Positions 49,901-58,688 of a stretch of DNA of 64,000 bases are shown here, piece after piece (position 1 is the stretch's first letter; the number at the start of each line of letters is the position of its first letter). The notes below the pieces were generated by a model, which saw only the letters and a list, made by a program, of their open reading frames with translations, did not search any database and had not been told where the DNA came from. The DNA is from Acinetobacter colistiniresistens (lineage in GTDB: Bacteria > Pseudomonadota > Gammaproteobacteria > Pseudomonadales > Moraxellaceae). The DNA lies in assembly GCF_024582815.1 (NCBI RefSeq), contig NZ_CP102099.1:3596001-3660000 (forward strand), given 5' to 3'. A program made the position numbers and the translations under genes.

Positions 49901-50019
49901 ATCCAGCCCGGATCAAACGGTGTATAGGTTACTGTGGCAAGAAATAAATAAATGCCAAAAGAAATCAAAAATAATGTCATTAAAAAGCGTTGTGCATAAA
50001 CACTTGACACCGCAGTCAT
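46948..50019 (-). CDS. ftsK: DNA translocase FtsK
   Basis: Pumps chromosome ends apart at the division septum and supports dif recombination. The 1023 residues comprise four or five N-terminal helices (about 10-170), then a long acidic, Gln/Ala-rich linker (about 190-480). The motor follows, with Walker A MLVAGTTGSGKSVAVNSMI near residue 693, Walker B LPSIVIVADEFADMIM near 810, and LLLATQRPSVDVITG. The C-terminal gamma winged-helix (about 958-1020) carries SLQRKFSLGYNRAARIIDQM, which reads KOPS sites. It converges on the PA4642-family gene and is divergent from trxB. Confidence 0.95.
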   Translation of the reverse strand: MTAVSSVYAQRFLMTLFLISFGIYLFLATVTYTPFDPGWMHISSDTQQVSNASGVAGAWIADLLFGFLGWASLLIPIFLFIEAIQVWWPRSFLNRPFRYAAQFFLILSISSLLYLHWNTPADTLDNAAGGIIGYELGQSLSHLLTIYGATLFLLAFSILLLTLAFGIQWNKTWATLKNTPAYLQDLFYKNVPQHESAYDLTEQLAASETAAIKNKAVKDSDSAPEMDAPKANQVQAKLIKIDDSHHQLMAEKLFADVVAKEQQGSTQAQIAPQEDAFEQTLQRAHQFENESQRLVQTGEVWRALQRDDASHKQEIDALLRAADDSAQFTAPAAHVATAQTANHSHLDWNDDQIFDELLAAVPNSKTATDLHTPFTQEPPSHPSPRGDDIEFESDIEALITESARPVAQQPYIAPAQNTIHPVAEETHGTAEQDRDDFRDLMVEEEREQASPRSSSYAQSSAFVKAPIEVAAPKETLSKEAFIEAWQETAGKADPDTDLDLEEDFDLDAPLTDAFGRPMSRAMQVAQKRRDLPTLPGLELLDEVDPNKKVNFTAEQLARLSELLEIKLQEFNVKAQVVEAQPGPVVTRFELDLAPGVKASKVTNISRDLARSMSMASVRVVEVIAGKPYIGIEVPNSSREMVRLIELLKTPAFEDPAGLLSMAMGKDISGNPVITDLGKAPHMLVAGTTGSGKSVAVNSMILSMLLKYTPDQLRLILIDPKQLELANYNDIPHLLTPVVTDMKDAVSALNWCVNEMERRYKLMSFLKIRKLSDYNRKVEEAIANGEDLIDPTWKASDSVVGERAPRLAPLPSIVIVADEFADMIMQVGKKAEEMITRLAQKSRAAGIHLLLATQRPSVDVITGLIKANIPTRVALRVNSKIDSRTILDAGGAEDLLGHGDMLFLGPGKIEPERVHGAFISDDEVNRICDAWRERGEPDYVDEILTPFDEEPTSRGFEDGDGDPSRDALYDQCVSFVLETRKASTSSLQRKFSLGYNRAARIIDQMEENGIVSSMGANGKRDILV

Positions 50020-50256
50020 ATACAGTCCTGTAACCCAATTCGTTATTTGTTGGTATCTTTTAAGGTCTAAATTACCTTAATCAATAAGTTTTATATTATG
50101 CACTCGTTCTTACAAAAAAGATGCACGATTGTTTACTGTTGTTGTTAACATCCTGCACGGATATAGTTCAATTCGATTGAGTTAATCAATATTATCCCGA
50201 TCGATTTACCCCACTCCCCGCTGGATTCACGTATAATTTTAGCAGTTTCAATATAA

Positions 50257-51222
<966 letters not shown>

Positions 51223-51236
51223 TTAGGCCAATATCG

Positions 51237-51266
51237 AAAAACCACCAATCTTTGGTGGTTTTTTTA
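51237..51266 (+). terminator. Intrinsic terminator of trxB
   Basis: A stem AAAAACCACCAA / TTTGGTGGTTTTT with a tiny loop lies 15 bases after the trxB stop and ends in seven T's. Confidence 0.88.
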
Positions 51267-51339
51267 TGCAACTATCCATACAATCAAAAAATTGACGACT
51301 TTTTACACACACCTGCAATCAGCCTTTTAGGATATATCA

Positions 51340-52896
51340 ATGACAACGACCTGGACGAATGGCTACCAAACGGAAGTGAACTATACCTACGGTTATTATC
51401 GAGACCTCAGCCCGAATTTCCAAAAGTTTTGCTTACTCTTGAACGGTATCGATAGCCCAGACTTTCAGGAAAATCATCATCATTGCGAACTGGGCTTCGG
51501 TCAGGGCGTCAGCATTAATATTCATGCAACCTCGAATGAAGCCGCATTTTATGGAACGGACTTCAATCCAGCCCACGCAGCTCATGCCAATCAGCTGGCT
51601 GAACAAAGCAAGACCGAACACTATTTCTATGACGACAGCTTTGAAGAGTTACTGCATCGTTCTGACTTGCCCATGTTTGACTCTATTAGCTTGCATGGGA
51701 TCTGGAGTTGGATCAGCTATGAGAATCAATACATTATTCTTAAATTTATCCGCAAGTTTCTAAAGCCCAATGGTATTGTTTATATTAGCTATAACTGTGT
51801 TACGGGTTGGGCAGCCAATATGCCAATTCGCGAGTTGTTCCATAGTCACTTCAAGTTCAATAGTAAAAGCACCAATCCACTGCAAAAGGTCAATGAAGCA
51901 CTAAACTTTAGTGAAGATTTATTGCAACAAAACCCTATTTTTGCCCAACGCAATCCCAATGCATTGCAAAAAGTAGCCGATTTAAAACAACAAAATCCCA
52001 ATTATTTGATTCACGAATATCTCAATCAAGACTGGCAATGTTTTTCCTTTCAGCAGATTGTCCGAATTCTGGATGAAATCAAACTGTCTTATGCAGGCTC
52101 AACCGATTTAAGTACACACTTAGATAATATTAATTTTTCTGAGCAACACCAAGCCTTTCTAAATGCCATTGAACATCCCATTTTCAAAGAACAATGCCGT
52201 GACTATTTTGCCAATACCCAATTTAGACGCGATCTGTTTATTCGAGGGAAAAATAATTTAACCCCGTTACAAACACAAGAACGACTGCGCAAAACGGCCT
52301 TTGTATTACTGACGGCCAAGGAACAACTCCCAACCAGTATCAGTGGCCTGTTAGGAACATTTAATCTCATTGAAGAAATTTATCAGCCTATTGGAGATAA
52401 ATTTGCTCAGGAAAACTATCGCCCACTGACCATTGCTGAATTAGAGCAAAGTCTTCCTCAGCTCAATTATGCCAAAATTCTCAATGCCTTGGTCATTCTC
52501 TCGCATCTCGGACTGGCCCAACCCTGCCAGAGCTTAGAGCCAAAGCAGCAGACGTTGGAGCAATGCCACCGTTTGAATCATTATTTACTGCAACAAGCCA
52601 GCTTTCATCAAAACTATAATGTGTTGATTAGCCCAATTACGGGTATCGGTTTAGCAACAGAACACTTCCATCAATTGTTTTATCGCGCACATTTTGTTGA
52701 AGGTCTAAAGTCTGCGAGCGAATTTGCTCATTATGTGCAGGATGTGCTGAATCAACTGAATTGGTTAGTTTTGAACAGTGAAGGGAAAACCGTATCGGAC
52801 CAAGAACAAAGCCTCGAAATTATTCAAGGCAAAGCACAATTGTTCTTGGACAGCAAAAAACTCCATATTGCTAAACAACTGCGCTTATTTAGTTAA
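51340..52896 (+). CDS. Two-domain SAM-dependent methyltransferase with a methyltransferase-regulatory domain
   Basis: A 518-residue protein. The N-terminal class I methyltransferase part shows motif I CELGFGQGVSINIHATSNEAAFYGTDFNPAHAAHANQLAE (about residues 50-90) and the region FDSISLHGIWSWISYENQYIIL with FLKPNGIVYISYN (about 145-155). The C-terminal 300 residues match the regulatory domain that is found next to methyltransferases of this type, with long helices. The substrate may be a protein or a lipid, but is not stated by the sequence. It stands between trxB and aat and may be in the same direction as aat. Confidence 0.72.
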   Translation: MTTTWTNGYQTEVNYTYGYYRDLSPNFQKFCLLLNGIDSPDFQENHHHCELGFGQGVSINIHATSNEAAFYGTDFNPAHAAHANQLAEQSKTEHYFYDDSFEELLHRSDLPMFDSISLHGIWSWISYENQYIILKFIRKFLKPNGIVYISYNCVTGWAANMPIRELFHSHFKFNSKSTNPLQKVNEALNFSEDLLQQNPIFAQRNPNALQKVADLKQQNPNYLIHEYLNQDWQCFSFQQIVRILDEIKLSYAGSTDLSTHLDNINFSEQHQAFLNAIEHPIFKEQCRDYFANTQFRRDLFIRGKNNLTPLQTQERLRKTAFVLLTAKEQLPTSISGLLGTFNLIEEIYQPIGDKFAQENYRPLTIAELEQSLPQLNYAKILNALVILSHLGLAQPCQSLEPKQQTLEQCHRLNHYLLQQASFHQNYNVLISPITGIGLATEHFHQLFYRAHFVEGLKSASEFAHYVQDVLNQLNWLVLNSEGKTVSDQEQSLEIIQGKAQLFLDSKKLHIAKQLRLFS

Positions 52897-52906
52897 ACCC
52901 GATATG

Positions 52907-52935
52907 GGAATGGCAATAACGAAGATTGCCATTCC
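52907..52935. repeat. Stem-loop between the methyltransferase gene and aat
   Basis: A perfect 10-bp stem GGAATGGCAA / TTGCCATTCC with a 9-base loop, without a following T-run. It may trap the upstream mRNA end or attenuate read-through. Confidence 0.5.
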
Positions 52936-52982
52936 TGACAACTTCAGTTAGCTTAAAATGATTGTTATTTACTTTTTGTGCT

Positions 52983-53714
52983 ATGCAACTGCTTCCGCCC
53001 TCATATTATATTTTCCCCAATCCAGTTGAAGCTGATCCCGAAGGTCAAGGATTTATCTGTATTGGAGCTGATCTGTCGCCTTCTACTTTATTTGAAGCTT
53101 ATACGCATGGATTATTTCCTTGGTTCAATGAAGATGAACCGATTTGCTGGTGGAGTCCCGAGCCAAGGTGCATTATCGAACCTCATGCCTATAAACCGAG
53201 TAAATCTTTGCTTCGAAATATGAAGAAACATGATTATCGAATTACCGTCAATCATGCTTTTGAACAAGTGATTCGCTCATGCTCTATGCCACGTAGTTAT
53301 GCCAATGAAACCTGGATCAGTGAAGATATCATTGAAGGCTATTGCGCATTATTCCAAACAGGATATGCGTACAGTGTTGAAGTCTGGCAGCAGGATAAAT
53401 TGGTTGGTGGCTTATATGGAGTCAGTATTGGTAAAGGCTGCTTTGGAGAGTCGATGTTTAGTACCGAAACCGATGTTTCTAAAATGGCTTTCTACACCCT
53501 GATGCTGATTGGACAAGAAAATCAGTTGCCTTGGATTGATTGCCAATTGGTCAATGATCATCTTCTGAGCCTTGGTGCCCGTACACTTTCTCGCCAAGAC
53601 TATCTTAAATCGTTACAAGATGTAATTATTGCCCCCTCTATCAATTGGAAAAGTTATCAAGAACGTGTATTTTCAAGTAAAACAATAGCAGTTTTTGCAA
53701 AATTAGACGGTTAA
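52983..53714 (+). CDS. aat: Leucyl/phenylalanyl-tRNA-protein transferase
   Basis: Adds Leu or Phe to proteins starting with Arg or Lys so that ClpAP can degrade them (N-end rule). The 243-residue protein starts [14 protein letters not shown] at 52983; an in-frame TTG at 52962 adds 7 poor residues. The family core [20 protein letters not shown] (about 46-65), and the region [31 protein letters not shown] (about 131-161) are typical. The Arg-transferase-type gene bpt follows 28 bp downstream, and the pair is a common operon. Confidence 0.94.
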   Translation: MQLLPPSYYIFPNPVEADPEGQGFICIGADLSPSTLFEAYTHGLFPWFNEDEPICWWSPEPRCIIEPHAYKPSKSLLRNMKKHDYRITVNHAFEQVIRSCSMPRSYANETWISEDIIEGYCALFQTGYAYSVEVWQQDKLVGGLYGVSIGKGCFGESMFSTETDVSKMAFYTLMLIGQENQLPWIDCQLVNDHLLSLGARTLSRQDYLKSLQDVIIAPSINWKSYQERVFSSKTIAVFAKLDG

Positions 53715-53742
53715 CGGATGAACGCCTTGGAGGGACAGATTA

Positions 53743-54558
53743 ATGAAATCATATCAACCCAAGTCCCTTTTAAATGACTTACAGTACTATATTACGCCGC
53801 CACATGATTGCAGTTATCTCGATAACAAATCGGCACGGATGGTGTTTTTAGATCCAATTCACCGTATTGATGTGGTGACCTTGTCAGAACTTTCTCGTGT
53901 CGGTTTTCGTCGTAGCGGCGATTTTGTCTATCGTCCAGAATGTCATCTGTGTCGCCAGTGTTTATCCTGTCGTGTTCCTGTTCAAGAATTTAAAATGAAC
54001 AGCAGCCAAAAAAAGGCATGGAAACGCAATCAAGATTTACAAATGAGTATCTTGCCAACCTCACAGGCAACCCAACAACATTACGACCTATATGAACGTT
54101 ATATCAATGAACGCCATGCCGATGGCGATATGTTTCCTGCCAGCCTAGATCAGTTTGAGAAATTTCTTGTACATAGCTGTACAGAAAGTTTCTTTATTGA
54201 GTTGTGGAAAGATCAAAAGCTGATTGGGGTTTCAACCTGTGATTTAATGGATGATGGACTTTCAGCGGTTTATACCTTTTTTGATCCAGATGAGCAACGT
54301 CGCTCACTCGGTGTTTTCGCGATTCTCAAACAAATCGAATATGTACGCACACTAAACCTAGATTATCTCTACTTAGGCTATTGGGTACCACATTCACCTA
54401 AAATGAATTATAAATCGCAATATACCCCACTGGAGTTATTGCTCGATGGACAATGGCGTCGACTCAATCGCCCGCTCTCAGACCATGAAATCCATCAGCT
54501 AGGAAATTCATTGATGAGTACGCTCCCCTCTGAGTGGAATAATTTAATTATTAAATAA
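53743..54558 (+). CDS. bpt: Aspartate/glutamate leucyltransferase (Bpt)
   Basis: Adds Leu to proteins starting with Asp or Glu, the bacterial counterpart of the Arg-transferase. The 271-residue protein has the N-terminal cysteine cluster SGDFVYRPECHLCRQCLSCRVPV (about residues 58-80), the GNAT-like core ELWKDQKLIGVSTCDLMDDGLSAVYTFFDPDEQRRSLGVFAIL (about 148-190) and YLGYWVPHSPKMNYKSQY (about 205-222). Its last codons overlap the 3' end of the converging rimI gene by 15 bases. It works in the same N-end rule pathway as aat. Confidence 0.93.
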   Translation: MKSYQPKSLLNDLQYYITPPHDCSYLDNKSARMVFLDPIHRIDVVTLSELSRVGFRRSGDFVYRPECHLCRQCLSCRVPVQEFKMNSSQKKAWKRNQDLQMSILPTSQATQQHYDLYERYINERHADGDMFPASLDQFEKFLVHSCTESFFIELWKDQKLIGVSTCDLMDDGLSAVYTFFDPDEQRRSLGVFAILKQIEYVRTLNLDYLYLGYWVPHSPKMNYKSQYTPLELLLDGQWRRLNRPLSDHEIHQLGNSLMSTLPSEWNNLIIK

Positions 54559-55005
54559 TGCAGCAAAATCATCGGTGCATGTTTTGACCATAATCACAGC
54601 ATGCTCTCTTGAGCCATCCGTATTGGGATAATAATTTTTGCGTAAGTCAATTTGATGAAAGCCGGTTTTTTCATACAAACCAATGGCGGCTGTATTACTT
54701 TCACGGACTTCTAAAAAAATCTGAATTGGATTGTTTTTTAACTGTTGAATAGACTCATCCAACAATTTATAACCGAGCCCCTTACCTTGCTGGCTTGGAT
54801 GTATCGCCATCAACAATAAATTTGCTTCATCTAAAACTGGCTGTAGAATACAAAAACCCACCACCTGATTGGCTTGCTGATAAACCGTACATTGATACGA
54901 AACCAAGGATTCTTGGAACTGCTGCCTAGACCAAGGATGGCTTTGCACCAAGCCCTCAATCTCAGTCACACTCTCCAAGTCATTTTCTTGCATCAATCGA
55001 ATCAC
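54544..55005 (-). CDS. rimI: Ribosomal protein S18 alanine N-acetyltransferase
   Basis: Acetylates the N terminus of ribosomal protein S18. A 153-residue GNAT enzyme, starting with GTG. Motif A is LLLMAIHPSQQGKGLGYKLLDESIQQL (about residues 61-87) with the acetyl-CoA loop QQGKGLG, then FLEVRESNTAAIGLYEKTGFHQIDLRKNYYP (about 97-127), the classic RimI ending. It converges on bpt, where the 3' ends overlap by 15 bases. Confidence 0.9.
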   Translation of the reverse strand: MIRLMQENDLESVTEIEGLVQSHPWSRQQFQESLVSYQCTVYQQANQVVGFCILQPVLDEANLLLMAIHPSQQGKGLGYKLLDESIQQLKNNPIQIFLEVRESNTAAIGLYEKTGFHQIDLRKNYYPNTDGSREHAVIMVKTCTDDFAALFNN

Positions 55006-55065
55006 GAGTTATCACTCTATAAAATACTGATGCAGATTATCAGCAATTTAAAACAAAATTTGAAT

Positions 55066-55090
55066 AAAAAAATGGGCAGTTTTACTGCCC
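55066..55090 (-). terminator. Intrinsic terminator of the first PF10118-type gene
   Basis: On the minus strand GGGCAGT / ACTGCCC around AAA is followed by TTTTTTTA, eight bases past the gene's stop. Confidence 0.82.
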
Positions 55091-55097
55091 TATATCC

Positions 55098-55982
55098 TTA
55101 ACTTAGATTAAAACCTAATTCAGCGCGCCATTTATTCAAAAGCGCGGTAGTATCGTCATCATTCGGATGAAATTTCGGTCTTAAAAAATCTAATAAGGTC
55201 GGAATTTGACGGGTCATAAAACCTTTATAGCCATACATAAATTTAATCATGTATTTGCTATCACGCCATGTCAGCTTGCCATCTGTTTGCAGCAGTTTGG
55301 CCGTGAAATAAGATTGAGTAACAAAAATGAGCCCCATTGCGATGACTAAAGCTAATGAACGCATAAAATACGCTTTAACACCTTGACCATACATGGCTTG
55401 ATAGACATCAAAAGCAACCGCTTTATGCTCATTTTCTTCTACCGCATGCCACATCCATAAATGATACATGGTTTGATCCATAAACATGGCTTGGATATCG
55501 GGATTACTTAATAACTCTTCAGCAATGGTAGAAGTAAAGTGTTCCAACGCACAGGTTCCCGTTAAACCAATCATTTCTTTACTAAAACCAAAAGGTTTTA
55601 AAATTTTTGAAGCAATACCAATGGTTCTATTAATTAACCGGCCAGTTTGTTCTTCCATTTCACGTACTTTATAACCATACGCTTCAGCCGAAGCGTTAAA
55701 GGCCAAATGCTCTTTAGAGTGCATTGCTTCTTGACCAATAAAGGCACTGATTTCTTTCTGAAGTCGCTCATCTACAAGTTTGGGATCATTTCGCACCGCA
55801 CGGGTGCTATTCACAAAGAACTGCTCACCTTCTGGGAATAACGCTGAAAGTGCAGTCATAAAATGTGTTAATGCTGCATCGCCATTAGCCCAATAACGTG
55901 GTACTTCACCAAATTCAAAATCCATGCGACGTACAGGAAAACTGGCGCCAGCTCGGTTTGAAATATTGACTTTCGCATTCAT
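55098..55982 (-). CDS. Ferritin-like di-iron protein, PF10118 type (copy A)
   Basis: A 294-residue protein of the family annotated as metal-dependent hydrolase. It has a helical bundle with a typical di-iron ligand pattern: FIGQEAMHSKEH (E-x-x-H, about residues 85-96), ALEHFTSTIAEELL (about 146-159), and HAVEENEHKAVAFDVYQ (E-x-x-H, about 180-196). A hydrophobic helix at about 211-231 (SLALVIAMGLIFVTQSYF) suggests membrane contact. Copy B lies 224 bp upstream and the two are near-identical in motifs. Each has its own operator and terminator. The reaction is unknown; oxidation or hydrolysis of fatty substrates are possible. Confidence 0.78.
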   Translation of the reverse strand: MNAKVNISNRAGASFPVRRMDFEFGEVPRYWANGDAALTHFMTALSALFPEGEQFFVNSTRAVRNDPKLVDERLQKEISAFIGQEAMHSKEHLAFNASAEAYGYKVREMEEQTGRLINRTIGIASKILKPFGFSKEMIGLTGTCALEHFTSTIAEELLSNPDIQAMFMDQTMYHLWMWHAVEENEHKAVAFDVYQAMYGQGVKAYFMRSLALVIAMGLIFVTQSYFTAKLLQTDGKLTWRDSKYMIKFMYGYKGFMTRQIPTLLDFLRPKFHPNDDDTTALLNKWRAELGFNLS

Positions 55983-56068
55983 ACCTTGTTCTCCTACGCG
56001 ATAAATATTTTTTGCCTGATTGTTTTTATACTTTATTTATACGCTCTTTTCAGTGCATGAAATAAGTG

Positions 56069-56101
56069 CAGATAAGGTCAGAAAAACATCATATGAGGAC
56101 A
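56069..56101. promoter_or_regulatory. Direct-repeat operator upstream of copy A
   Basis: CAGATAAGGTCA (56069-56080) and CATATGAGGACA (56090-56101) are 21 bases apart, start to start, and the arrangement matches the one upstream of copy B, with flanking ATAAGTGCAG shared as well. The spacing of two helical turns is typical of AraC-type activators. Regulator unknown. Confidence 0.5.
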
Positions 56102-56144
56102 TCTGAATCTGCTGAAAATCTTGTATGAAATGAACAATTAAAAT

Positions 56145-56169
56145 GAAAAAAGGACAACATTGATTGTCC
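56145..56169 (-). terminator. Intrinsic terminator of the second PF10118-type gene
   Basis: On the minus strand GGACAA / TTGTCC around a 6-base loop is followed by TTTTTTCATTTT. It separates copy B from the operator of copy A. Confidence 0.78.
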
Positions 56170-56205
56170 CCTTTTCAGTAATTACAGAGCTAAACCAAAG
56201 AGATT

Positions 56206-57087
56206 TTACAGACCTAATTTTGCCTTCCAATCTTGTAATAGTTGTACGGTATCTAAATCATTGGGATGGAAACCAGGTTTGAAGTACGCCAGCATTTCAC
56301 CCGCCATTCCAGCGATAATTCCTTTCGATGGACTATAGGCATATTGATAAATCATACCCAATTCTTTCAGGTTCAATTTTCCATCATCTCTCAATAGTTT
56401 TATAACGAATGAAGATTGGGTCAGAAAAATCGCAACCATCGAAACAACCAGTGCAGTATTACGTAATGCGTATGCTTTTACGCCACGACCAAAAATTTCC
56501 TCATACACATCATAGGCAACTGCTTTATGTTCATTTTCTTCTACCGCATGCCATAACCACATATATTCCATGGTCTTGTCTTGCATCAATGCTTGAATAT
56601 GCGGATTACGTAGCAACTCCGAAGCAATCGTTGCAGTAAAATGCTCCAGTGCCGTTGTTGCGGTCAAATCTACCATTTCTTGTGTCATACCAAATGGCTT
56701 TACTAATTTAGCAAATAGTTTACGACCCGTTTGAATGACGACACCTGTTCTTCGTTCCAAGGTTTCAACGTCATGTCCATATTTTTGAGCGGAAGCATTA
56801 AAGTTGACATGTTCTTGGGTATGCATGGCTTCTTGACCAATAAAAGCACTGATTTCTTTTTGCAGTTTATCGTTATCTTTAATGGCTGGGTGGTAACGTA
56901 CAGCACGAACCGAATCGATGAAGAGTTTTTCACCGTCTGGGAATAATGCAGATAAACCTGTCATAAAATGCGTTAGACCAGCAGAGCCACTGACCCAATA
57001 TTCTGGAACCTGATCAAAATCAAAATTCATACGACGTACTGGGAAACTTGCACCTGCACGATTCGAAACATTTACTTTAGCATTCAT
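56206..57087 (-). CDS. Ferritin-like di-iron protein, PF10118 type (copy B)
   Basis: A 293-residue paralogue of copy A, alike from end to end. FIGQEAMHTQEHVNF (about residues 87-101), ALEHFTATIASELL (about 148-161) and HAVEENEHKAVAYDVYEEIFGRGVKAYALR (about 182-211) carry the likely di-iron ligands, and a hydrophobic helix near 212-232 is present. N termini are nearly identical (MNAKVNVSNRAGASFPVRRM). The ATG has AGGAG ten bases upstream. The gene has a 21-bp-spaced direct repeat upstream. Function unknown, as for copy A. Confidence 0.78.
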   Translation of the reverse strand: MNAKVNVSNRAGASFPVRRMNFDFDQVPEYWVSGSAGLTHFMTGLSALFPDGEKLFIDSVRAVRYHPAIKDNDKLQKEISAFIGQEAMHTQEHVNFNASAQKYGHDVETLERRTGVVIQTGRKLFAKLVKPFGMTQEMVDLTATTALEHFTATIASELLRNPHIQALMQDKTMEYMWLWHAVEENEHKAVAYDVYEEIFGRGVKAYALRNTALVVSMVAIFLTQSSFVIKLLRDDGKLNLKELGMIYQYAYSPSKGIIAGMAGEMLAYFKPGFHPNDLDTVQLLQDWKAKLGL

Positions 57088-57181
57088 GCTACCTACTCCT
57101 TTTCAGTGAAATATCTTCACTGAGCACTTTTGTTCGTTTTCTTGAGTTTTATATTACGTTTTTATACGAATCAATTAAGTG

Positions 57182-57214
57182 CAGTTTAGGACAGCGTATT
57201 ATCAGTTTAGGACA
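57182..57214. promoter_or_regulatory. Direct-repeat operator upstream of copy B
   Basis: CAGTTTAGGACA occurs twice, exactly repeated, at 57182-57193 and 57203-57214, 21 bases start to start. Together with the flanking AAGTGCAG it aligns with the operator of copy A. It lies about 95 bases upstream of copy B's start codon. AraC-type binding is inferred from spacing and repeat form. Confidence 0.55.
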
Positions 57215-57222
57215 TGAGGAGG

Positions 57223-57247
57223 AAATTTTAATTAAGTATTAAAATTT
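57223..57247. repeat. AT-rich inverted repeat beside the copy B operator
   Basis: A perfect 10-bp stem AAATTTTAAT / ATTAAAATTT with a 5-base loop, directly upstream of the operator repeats. Its purpose is not evident. Confidence 0.4.
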
Positions 57248-57361
57248 TCGACGCAAGAGAAAAGGAGTGATAAGTGAAACTACTTTTCTAACCTAAAAGA
57301 AAAATTTAATTGAAGACTAGAGTTTCGATAGTAAGACAAGAAATACAAAAACAATAGGCAT

Positions 57362-57390
57362 AAAAAAACACCCCAAAGGGGTGTTTTTTT
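57362..57390 (-). terminator. Intrinsic terminator of tuf
   Basis: CACCCC / GGGGTG around AAA with A7 and T7 flanks lies 14 bases past the tuf stop on the minus strand. Confidence 0.9.
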
Positions 57391-57404
57391 ATCACTCTAA
57401 GCGA

Positions 57405-58595
57405 TTATGCAGTTACTTTAGCAACAACACCAGCGCCTACAGTACGACCACCTTCACGGATCGCAAAACGTAGACCTGGGTCCATTGCGATCGGGTGAAT
57501 TAATTCTACTGACATTTCTACGTTGTCACCAGGCATAACCATTTCAACGCCATCTTGTAATTTGATCGCGCCAGTTACGTCAGTTGTACGGAAGTAGAAC
57601 TGTGGACGGTAACCGTTAAGGAATGGAGTGTGACGACCACCTTCTTCTTTAGAAAGTACGTATACTTCTGCATCGAATTTAGTGTGCGGCTTGATTGTAC
57701 CTGGTTTAGCAAGTACTTGACCACGTTGTACGTCTTCACGCTTAGTACCACGAAGTAAGATACCACAGTTCTCACCAGCACGGCCTTCGTCAAGAAGTTT
57801 ACGGAACATCTCAACGCCAGTTACAGTTGTCTTAACCGTATCTTTGATACCTACGATTTCAACTTCTTCACCAACTTTTACGATACCCGCTTCTACACGA
57901 CCAGTTACTACTGTACCACGGCCTGAGATTGAGAATACATCTTCGATTGGCATCAAGAATGCTTTATCGATAGCACGCTCTGGTTCTGGGATGTAAGAGT
58001 CAAGCGCTTCAACAAGAGCAAGAACTGATGATTCGCCATATTGACCAGCATCACCATTAAGCGCTGCAAGTGCTGAACCACGGATAACTGGAGTGTCATC
58101 ACCTGGGAAGTCATAAGTAGATAGAAGTTCACGAACTTCCATTTCTACCAATTCAAGCAATTCTTCATCATCAACAAGGTCACACTTGTTCAAGAATACG
58201 ATGATGTAAGGTACACCAACCTGACGTGAAAGAAGGATGTGTTCACGAGTTTGTGGCATTGGACCATCAGTCGCAGCACATACAAGGATCGCGCCGTCCA
58301 TCTGAGCAGCACCAGTAATCATGTTTTTAACATAATCGGCGTGACCCGGGCAGTCTACGTGAGCGTAGTGACGGATTGGAGAATCGTATTCTACGTGTGA
58401 TGTATTAATTGTAATACCACGTGCTTTTTCTTCAGGAGCTGAGTCGATTTGTGAGTAATCTTTCGCTTCACCGCCGTAAGTTTTTGCACAGATAGTTGCA
58501 ATCGCAGCAGTTAAAGTTGTTTTACCATGGTCAACGTGACCAATTGTACCCACGTTTACGTGTGGTTTATTACGTTCAAACTTGGCTTTAGCCAT
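57405..58595 (-). CDS. tuf: Elongation factor Tu
   Basis: Delivers aminoacyl-tRNA to the ribosome. The 396 residues have [11 protein letters not shown] (residues 19-29), the switch [29 protein letters not shown] (about 81-95), [22 protein letters not shown] (about 136-157), and the C-terminal domain ending [15 protein letters not shown]. It lies 93 bp after fusA and closes the leftward str block. A second tuf copy is expected elsewhere in the genome but is not in this window. Confidence 0.97.
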   Translation of the reverse strand: MAKAKFERNKPHVNVGTIGHVDHGKTTLTAAIATICAKTYGGEAKDYSQIDSAPEEKARGITINTSHVEYDSPIRHYAHVDCPGHADYVKNMITGAAQMDGAILVCAATDGPMPQTREHILLSRQVGVPYIIVFLNKCDLVDDEELLELVEMEVRELLSTYDFPGDDTPVIRGSALAALNGDAGQYGESSVLALVEALDSYIPEPERAIDKAFLMPIEDVFSISGRGTVVTGRVEAGIVKVGEEVEIVGIKDTVKTTVTGVEMFRKLLDEGRAGENCGILLRGTKREDVQRGQVLAKPGTIKPHTKFDAEVYVLSKEEGGRHTPFLNGYRPQFYFRTTDVTGAIKLQDGVEMVMPGDNVEMSVELIHPIAMDPGLRFAIREGGRTVGAGVVAKVTA

Positions 58596-58688
58596 GATGA
58601 TCTTCCTTTATAAACTGCTCATGAGGGTCGCCCATGAGCACTTGGTTTTTTAACTAAATTTTAGTTGGGTAATATAGTAATCGAAAGA

